A stretch of 64,000 bases of DNA from CAYVRJ01 sp964453645 (GTDB lineage Bacteria; Bacillota; Clostridia; Christensenellales; JAWKQI01), in the NCBI GenBank assembly GCA_964453645.1, contig CAYVRJ010000006.1, forward strand, positions 62,001 through 126,000, in the 5' to 3' direction. Shown here piece by piece: positions 60,648-64,000 of the stretch. Under the pieces are notes generated by a model. That model was given only the letters and a program-made list of their open reading frames with translations. It was not told where the DNA came from and did not search any database. Made by a program: the position numbers and the translations under genes. The stretch's first letter is position 1; every line of letters starts with the position of its first letter.

Positions 60648-61676
60648 TCACAATTCTTTGGGTAAGGTCACGGTAAACGTGCTGCCGCTTCCCGCTTGGC
60701 TTTTTACGTCAATGGTTCCGCCGTGGGCGCAGACAATGGCCTTCACAACAGAAAGTCCAATACCCGAACCGCCTGTTTCCCGGGTGCGGGAGGCGTCGGT
60801 GCGGTAGAGGTGCTCAAAGATATGGGGTAAATCGCTGTCCGAAATCCCTGTGCCGCTGTCTGTAACGGTGAGTGTAGCTGTGTTGTGATCATCCGCCAGG
60901 TGAATCCCAATGTTGCCCCCTCTGTCGGTGTACTTAATGGCATTGGACAGCAGGTTTACAATGACACTGGCAATTTGATCCCTGTTTGCCGTTATTTCAC
61001 AGGGTTCAGAAGAAGTCTTTAAGGTGATCTCCTTTTCCTTTATTTCCGCTTCAAAGGTGTTTGCCGTTTGGGTTAGCAACTCACTCATGTCGAAGGGTTC
61101 CTTGGTGAGAGGAGTCGAGTCCCTTTCAATGGCAGTGAGCTTATCGATCTGGGAAACCATGCGGGACAGGCGCAGAATTTCTGCACGAATGCTGTTGAGC
61201 CGCTCGGTGGATGGCTCAAAGATGCCGTCGATGATTCCCTCGATGTTGGACTGAATGGCGGCTAGGGGGGTTCTGATTTCGTGGGCGTAGTCGTTGGCCA
61301 TGCGGGCTTTGATCTCCTGCTGTTCCTGCAGCGTTGCGGCAAGGTTGTTGACACTGGCGATCAACCCATCAATTTCAACGGTGTTGGTTGTGAGTGTAAT
61401 TTTTTCATGATAGTGCCCGTTGGCAATGTCTTGGGTTTTGGCAGTGAGGGCCTTTAAGGGGTTTGACAATTTGGTTGCAAACCACATTGCAAAGCACAGG
61501 GCAAAGGCAAGGGCGATGGCAGCAAATAGTATAAACAATGTCATGCCACCGTTGTTTTTGGTAGACAGGTTCATTTTACAAAACAATTCACAGCACTGAA
61601 ATGCGATAATCAGCGCTGCCACTAAAAATACGGCGATGATTGTATAGGAAAGAACGAGTTTGTTTTTTAACTTCAT
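60648..61676 (-). CDS. Sensor histidine kinase of copper locus
   Basis: A 342-residue kinase: helices 8-26 and 46-68 with an external loop of only about 19 residues that holds Cys28, Cys29, Cys33 and Met35; HAMP (69-120); HisKA with His132 (DYAHEIRTPLAAI); and an ATPase domain with NLLSNAIKYTDRGG, DSGTGIS and GGSGIGLSVVKAI. The tiny Cys-rich loop could bind metal directly. It overlaps the regulator gene by ATGA and lies upstream of the copper transport genes on the same strand. Confidence 0.94.
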   Translation of the reverse strand: MKLKNKLVLSYTIIAVFLVAALIIAFQCCELFCKMNLSTKNNGGMTLFILFAAIALAFALCFAMWFATKLSNPLKALTAKTQDIANGHYHEKITLTTNTVEIDGLIASVNNLAATLQEQQEIKARMANDYAHEIRTPLAAIQSNIEGIIDGIFEPSTERLNSIRAEILRLSRMVSQIDKLTAIERDSTPLTKEPFDMSELLTQTANTFEAEIKEKEITLKTSSEPCEITANRDQIASVIVNLLSNAIKYTDRGGNIGIHLADDHNTATLTVTDSGTGISDSDLPHIFEHLYRTDASRTRETGGSGIGLSVVKAIVCAHGGTIDVKSQAGSGSTFTVTLPKEL

Positions 61677-62368
61677 GGGGAAGTCCCTCCAAATTTATAC
61701 CCCACACTGCGCACGGTGAGAATGTACACGGGGTTTGCTGTATCGGTTTCGATCTTAGCCCGAAGGTTTTTAATGTGGCTGTCGATGGTTCGGTCGTAGC
61801 CGTCGAAATCGTGGCCAAAGGCGCATTCGATCAGATCATCTCTCGTAAATGTTTTGTTGGGGTGTTTGGCCATGGCGGAGAACAACTTAAACTCGCTGAT
61901 GGTGAGGTTTACGAGTTTATCTTGTTTTTTCACCGTATGGGCTTCAAAATCAGCCTGGAGATCACCCTCGTTCCAAGATACTGTTGTAAGGGCAGGTCCC
62001 TGGCTGCATCGGCGAAACAGGCTGTTCACCCGGGCCACCAGTTCCCGGGGGCTAAAGGGCTTGGTGATGTAGTCGTCTGCACCCATGTTGAGCCCTTCAA
62101 TCTTGTTGTCCTCGTTTGCCTTTGCTGTGAGCATAATAATGGGTATTTGGGACTGCTTGCGGATGGTTTGGCAAATTTCCTCCCCGGAGATGTAGGGCAG
62201 CATGAGGTCGAGAATCACCATATCCGGCTGCTCCTGGGCAAACAAAAGCAGTGCCTGTCTGCCATCCCGAGCCACAAGAGTAACATATTCATTTTTTTGG
62301 AGATATGCCTCCACCGCTTCAGCGATGGCTGGTTCATCTTCCGCTATTAAAACCAATTGTTTTTTCAA
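61673..62368 (-). CDS. OmpR-family response regulator of copper locus
   Basis: A 231-residue regulator: receiver with Asp11 and phosphoacceptor Asp54 (VILDLMLPYISGEE), switch Lys in DDYITKPFSPREL, and a winged-helix DNA-binding domain (about 130-228, with FDGYDRTIDSHIKNLRAKIE). It is the first gene of the copper unit and has a good promoter. No CsoR or CopY repressor is present, so this pair probably controls copA. Confidence 0.95.
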   Translation of the reverse strand: MKKQLVLIAEDEPAIAEAVEAYLQKNEYVTLVARDGRQALLLFAQEQPDMVILDLMLPYISGEEICQTIRKQSQIPIIMLTAKANEDNKIEGLNMGADDYITKPFSPRELVARVNSLFRRCSQGPALTTVSWNEGDLQADFEAHTVKKQDKLVNLTISEFKLFSAMAKHPNKTFTRDDLIECAFGHDFDGYDRTIDSHIKNLRAKIETDTANPVYILTVRSVGYKFGGTSP

Positions 62369-62408
62369 GGGTACCGCCTTTGTGGTTGCGTTATATCCAA
62401 CTATGGTC

Positions 62409-62437
62409 AGTATAGTGGAAAATTATACTTTTTTCAA
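62409..62437 (-). promoter_or_regulatory. Predicted SigA promoter of the copper unit
   Basis: On the minus strand TTGAAA (complement of 62432-62437), 17 bases, then TATACT (complement of 62409-62414), about 40 bases before the start codon. Confidence 0.8.
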
Positions 62438-62461
62438 TAGGGCTGTAGTTAAGATAAAAGA

Positions 62462-62492
62462 ATATCCCCTAGAAAGTAAATCTAAGGGATAT
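62462..62492 (-). terminator. Terminator after SLH protein gene
   Basis: A 12-bp stem with one G-U pair (62462-62473 with 62481-62492) and a seven-base loop, followed on the minus strand by TTCTTTTATCTT. Confidence 0.85.
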
Positions 62493-62525
62493 CTTTGTAT
62501 CAATATATTGGGTATAAGGATAGGG

Positions 62526-64000
62526 TTAACTCTCGAAGATTGCGTCGAACAGACGGTTGCAGCGAACCAGCGCCAATCGGCCTGTAATCTTTTCGCTGGC
62601 CCCATAGGCGTTGTCTCCCGAAGCTTCCATCACCCCAAGTTCCATACATGCATCCACCATCTCCTTGTCGGTTGAAAGTTTCTCCATATACTTGGGATCG
62701 GCAATATTGCAAATTTTATACATGATCACGGCTGCTTCCTCTTGGGTTACATTGCCGTTGGGGTTAAACTTACCACCCGGAGCATCCATAGCACCCAGTT
62801 TCACCATGAGGAACGGATCGTAATCGTCTTGGCCGCAATCGGTGACTACATTTTCCTCGTAATCCGGATCGGGGGAACCCTTTTCCCACATGGTCCAGTA
62901 CAGGTTGCCCATGAGTTTTGCAAACTGTCCCCGGGTGATGGCCGCATTCACGTTGGAAAGAGGTGCTACAAAGCCATTTTTCAAAGCTTTTTTTACATCT
63001 TCCTTAGACCAATCGTTGGGCAGTGCACTCTCGTCGTCCAGCACTTTAAACTTAAAGTCTTTGGCAGAGGTAACACCCTGTGAGTTTTTGGCGGTTAAGG
63101 TGAAGGTGTGTTCCCCGGGGGAGAGCTCGTAGGGGTATACCCACAGCAAACTTCCCGTGGTATACGTCTTGTTCTTATACGTCCACGTAATTTCTTCGTC
63201 TGCATACAGCCAGCCATCCTGCATGTCGTATACATCTGCGTCAAAGAGTATTTCGTCGGTGAGCTTAAACTCGGGCACCTTATCCTGCTTGGAGATAATC
63301 TCGGGAGCCTTATATTTTGCTGCAAACTCATCGCTGCCCGCCTCAGACGTGTTGATGCCATCTGTTGCATAGAGGTAGAAGTAGGCGTTGTCCCCGCCGG
63401 GATATTGATCTAAATTGACAGTGTATTTCGTTTCCGTTATGTTTGCCGCAATGTTGACAAATTCTTCTTCGTTGGGGCAATACCACAGCTCATAGGAAAT
63501 GGTATCTTTATCGGCATCCAAACCCTTCCAGGAGATGGTTTGTTTGCCCGACATATTTTTGGGCAGGGGCAGAAATTCCACTTCGGGAGCGTTGGGGCTC
63601 ACCTTGCAGGAATAAATCTCCTTCGTTCCGCTGAATATTTTAATCGCAGTTGTGTCCTTGGGGTACAAAAGCGTTGCATTTAAGGGTGCAAAGTCGTTTT
63701 TCTTGGGGGGATTGCTGTTGGTGGTGAAGGAGACCTTCACAAACTGCTTGGAAAGCTGCTTACCCGCAGCATTTTCAAAGACAACGGCGTAGTCGGACTT
63801 GGGCACGGAATTGACATATGCCGCATCGGTCTCATAACTATACCACGGCTCTGCCTTAAAATTACCCGATTGATAGACCAAACCCGAAAGGTCGATGGCT
63901 TGCACCATCTTACCCGTCTCTTTCACTTCAGCTTCCTGTGTTTGCGCCGTTTCTCCCGAGGTCTTTTGCATTGCCTGCTTTTGGTTCATGTTCGGCTGGA
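62526..64000 (-). CDS. Surface protein with fibronectin-like and SLH domains, N-terminus outside window
   Basis: At least 487 residues are visible. An ATG at 63989 exists, but the frame stays open to the window edge and no signal peptide follows that ATG, so the true start is probably outside. Beta-rich, fibronectin-like segments occupy about residues 110-310 (ISWKGLDADKDTISYELWYC, YFYLYATDGINTSEAG, EHTFTLTAKNSQGVTS). Three SLH-like repeats form the C-terminus (about 325-487: ALKNGFVAPLSNVNAAITRGQF, FNPNGNVTQEEAAVIMYKI, ELGVMEASGDNAYGASEKIT). SLH repeats anchor proteins to cell-wall polymers. A catalytic domain may lie upstream. Confidence 0.85.
   Translation of the reverse strand, partial: QPNMNQKQAMQKTSGETAQTQEAEVKETGKMVQAIDLSGLVYQSGNFKAEPWYSYETDAAYVNSVPKSDYAVVFENAAGKQLSKQFVKVSFTTNSNPPKKNDFAPLNATLLYPKDTTAIKIFSGTKEIYSCKVSPNAPEVEFLPLPKNMSGKQTISWKGLDADKDTISYELWYCPNEEEFVNIAANITETKYTVNLDQYPGGDNAYFYLYATDGINTSEAGSDEFAAKYKAPEIISKQDKVPEFKLTDEILFDADVYDMQDGWLYADEEITWTYKNKTYTTGSLLWVYPYELSPGEHTFTLTAKNSQGVTSAKDFKFKVLDDESALPNDWSKEDVKKALKNGFVAPLSNVNAAITRGQFAKLMGNLYWTMWEKGSPDPDYEENVVTDCGQDDYDPFLMVKLGAMDAPGGKFNPNGNVTQEEAAVIMYKICNIADPKYMEKLSTDKEMVDACMELGVMEASGDNAYGASEKITGRLALVRCNRLFDAIFES

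Noticed and set aside
1..64000. tRNA, rRNA, CRISPR arrays, insertion sequences and prophage structural genes
   Set aside because: None could be recognised by eye; the only mobile-element signature is the serine recombinase region.

Overview
This window reads as chromosomal DNA of a spore-forming Firmicute, most likely a member of the Clostridia. The evidence is a cotJ spore-coat operon, the typical clostridial gene order rpmE-DUF1385-prmC-prfA-ZIP-sua5, a complete V-type ATPase operon, many lipoprotein sugar-binding proteins, YesM/YesN two-component systems, and an AraR repressor with AraR-like boxes. No rRNA, tRNA, CRISPR array or insertion sequence was recognised.

Layout. 1-4168 (minus): a LacI regulator, a metallo-beta-lactamase-fold hydrolase, a sugar-binding lipoprotein and the start of a sugar ABC ATPase, with two identical 12-bp palindromic operators flanking the promoter. 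4547-7057: a small ORF and a large serine recombinase convergent with a cotJABC operon whose cotJC is broken exactly where the recombinase DNA begins. 7081-10740: an alpha/beta hydrolase, then a divergent solute-binding lipoprotein, a phosphopantetheinyl transferase and an FGGY sugar kinase. 10799-13264 (minus): an orphan FliD-like protein, a LiaF-like membrane protein and an XRE regulator. 13506-18494: translation and housekeeping genes. 18559-27092: V-type ATPase (ntpF-I-K-E-C-G-A-B-D) with a c-ring sequence of the sodium-binding kind. 27169-28673: thioredoxin reductase and a DUF1349 protein.

28860-50803 is a 22-kb sugar (probably pentose) uptake and sensing locus. It holds an RbsA/RbsC/RbsB-type ABC transporter, sfsA, an HNH nuclease, a binding protein-response regulator-kinase sensor set (minus strand), araR-araA-araD, a second binding protein-kinase-response regulator set, and a YtfQ/YtfR/YtfT/YjfF-type transporter. 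Each transporter's binding protein has a close paralogue encoded with a sensor kinase, so the locus seems to contain two parallel transport-plus-sensing modules. No ribulokinase gene (araB) is adjacent; the FGGY kinase at 9193 could supply the activity, but nothing proves it.

51251-56888: a sodium-dependent (SNF) transporter with a long structured leader, a membrane serine/threonine kinase with MORN repeats and a propeller-like sensor, and two small hypothetical genes. 57010-62368 (minus): a copper locus with an OmpR-type response regulator, a kinase with a very short Cys-rich external loop, an HMA-TauE/SafE-cupredoxin fusion and a CopA P-type ATPase. 62526-64000 (minus): the C-terminal part of a surface protein with SLH repeats.

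The observation most worth following is the recombinase junction inside cotJC. Its layout resembles the skin element in sigK, in which a sporulation gene is rebuilt by excision. The other half of cotJC is not in the window, so the left end of the element must lie beyond position 1 or be lost.
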